From Nocardioides cavernaquae (GTDB lineage Bacteria; Actinomycetota; Actinomycetes; Propionibacteriales; Nocardioidaceae), in the NCBI RefSeq assembly GCF_003600895.1, contig NZ_QYRP01000002.1, positions 2,728,001 to 2,792,000 of the forward strand: a stretch of 64,000 nucleotides of DNA, read 5' to 3'. The notes under the pieces are model-generated. The model searched no databases. It worked only from the letters and a program-made list of their open reading frames with translations, and had not been told where the DNA came from. A program made the translations under genes and the position numbers. Positions 63,946-64,000 of this stretch are shown here, in pieces (within the stretch, counting starts at the first letter, position 1; each line of letters begins with the position of its first letter).

Positions 63946-64000
63946 ATGAGTCAGCAGATTGTCGAAATCGATTCCTACCTCCTCCCCGTTGTCGAGGTGG
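63946..64000 (+). CDS. Start of an unidentified gene (partial)
   Basis: Only 18 codons are present: MSQQIVEIDSYLLPVVEV. The frame is open to the window edge, and a leaderless -10 (TATCCT) precedes the ATG. I do not recognise the product from so few residues. It is divergent from the malyl-CoA lyase pair, with 161 bases between start codons, so a shared regulatory region is possible. Confidence 0.5.
   Translation, partial: MSQQIVEIDSYLLPVVEV

Overview
This window reads as chromosomal DNA of a high-GC actinobacterium, most likely Nocardioides or another Nocardioidaceae genus (inference). The evidence is strong G/C bias at third codon positions, many GTG starts, actinobacteria-restricted families (SepH, DUF4193, DUF4235, DUF3093, DUF3710, DUF3159), a complete yrbE/mce operon, and the block suhB - DUF4193 - DUF3093 - dut - DUF3710 - OB-fold - DUF3159 - trkA pair - APC permease - RNA methyltransferase, which parallels the Mycobacterium tuberculosis Rv2701c-Rv2689c neighbourhood. 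I see no rRNA, tRNA, insertion sequence, prophage or CRISPR array. No gene-free stretch exceeds 300 bases; the longest (42322-42551) is the mce promoter region.

Layout. 1-144: 3' end of a phosphatase-like gene. 154-2086: DUF6220 membrane protein plus multicopper oxidase. 2197-5663: thymidine kinase, a sulfurtransferase and an AcrA1-type double-SDR reductase. 5717-16911: sepH, ferrochelatase, inositol monophosphatase, the conserved dut block, TrkA proteins, APC permease and a TRAM RNA methyltransferase. 17050-19731: aconitase. 19906-21709: a membrane beta-propeller protein coupled to a SigE-family ECF sigma factor. 21744-25461: small accessory genes, including a probably acquired HNH endonuclease whose start region carries a near-consensus LexA box. 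25534-30153: dxs, a lipoprotein metallopeptidase and a cationic amino acid transporter. 30222-35452: fadB/fadA beta-oxidation pair, PAC2 protein, thioesterase II. 35609-36811: secreted M23 peptidase with DWDGNG-type repeats. 36887-41351: HtdX/FabG4/FadA2-like module and a TetR regulator. 41413-42321: AlkA-type glycosylase. 42552-50500: yrbEAB-mceABCDEF lipid import operon. 50599-55385: phospholipase D-like protein, uvrB, YjbR protein, ferredoxin reductase. 55505-60775: glycosyltransferase, methyltransferase, cyclase-like toroid protein, two secreted proteins and a second methyltransferase. 60810-63784: flavin reductase, a TetR ligand domain lacking a DNA-binding head, and two malyl-CoA lyase family proteins. 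63946-64000: start of an unidentified gene.

Together the genes suggest a lipid-using soil actinobacterium: Mce import, two thiolase/hydratase modules, acyl-CoA reductase, thioesterase and malyl-CoA lyases. A recurring feature is a TAnnnT hexamer exactly 6-8 bases before an ATG/GTG on both strands (eighteen cases listed), the signature of leaderless transcripts. Regulatory candidates are a LexA box on the HNH gene, a SigR-like promoter for DUF4193, an inverted repeat before aconitase, an 18-bp palindrome before the sigma-factor operon, and a motif shared by the fabG4/fadA2 and tetR promoters. I have run no searches: family assignments come from reading motifs, lengths and neighbours.
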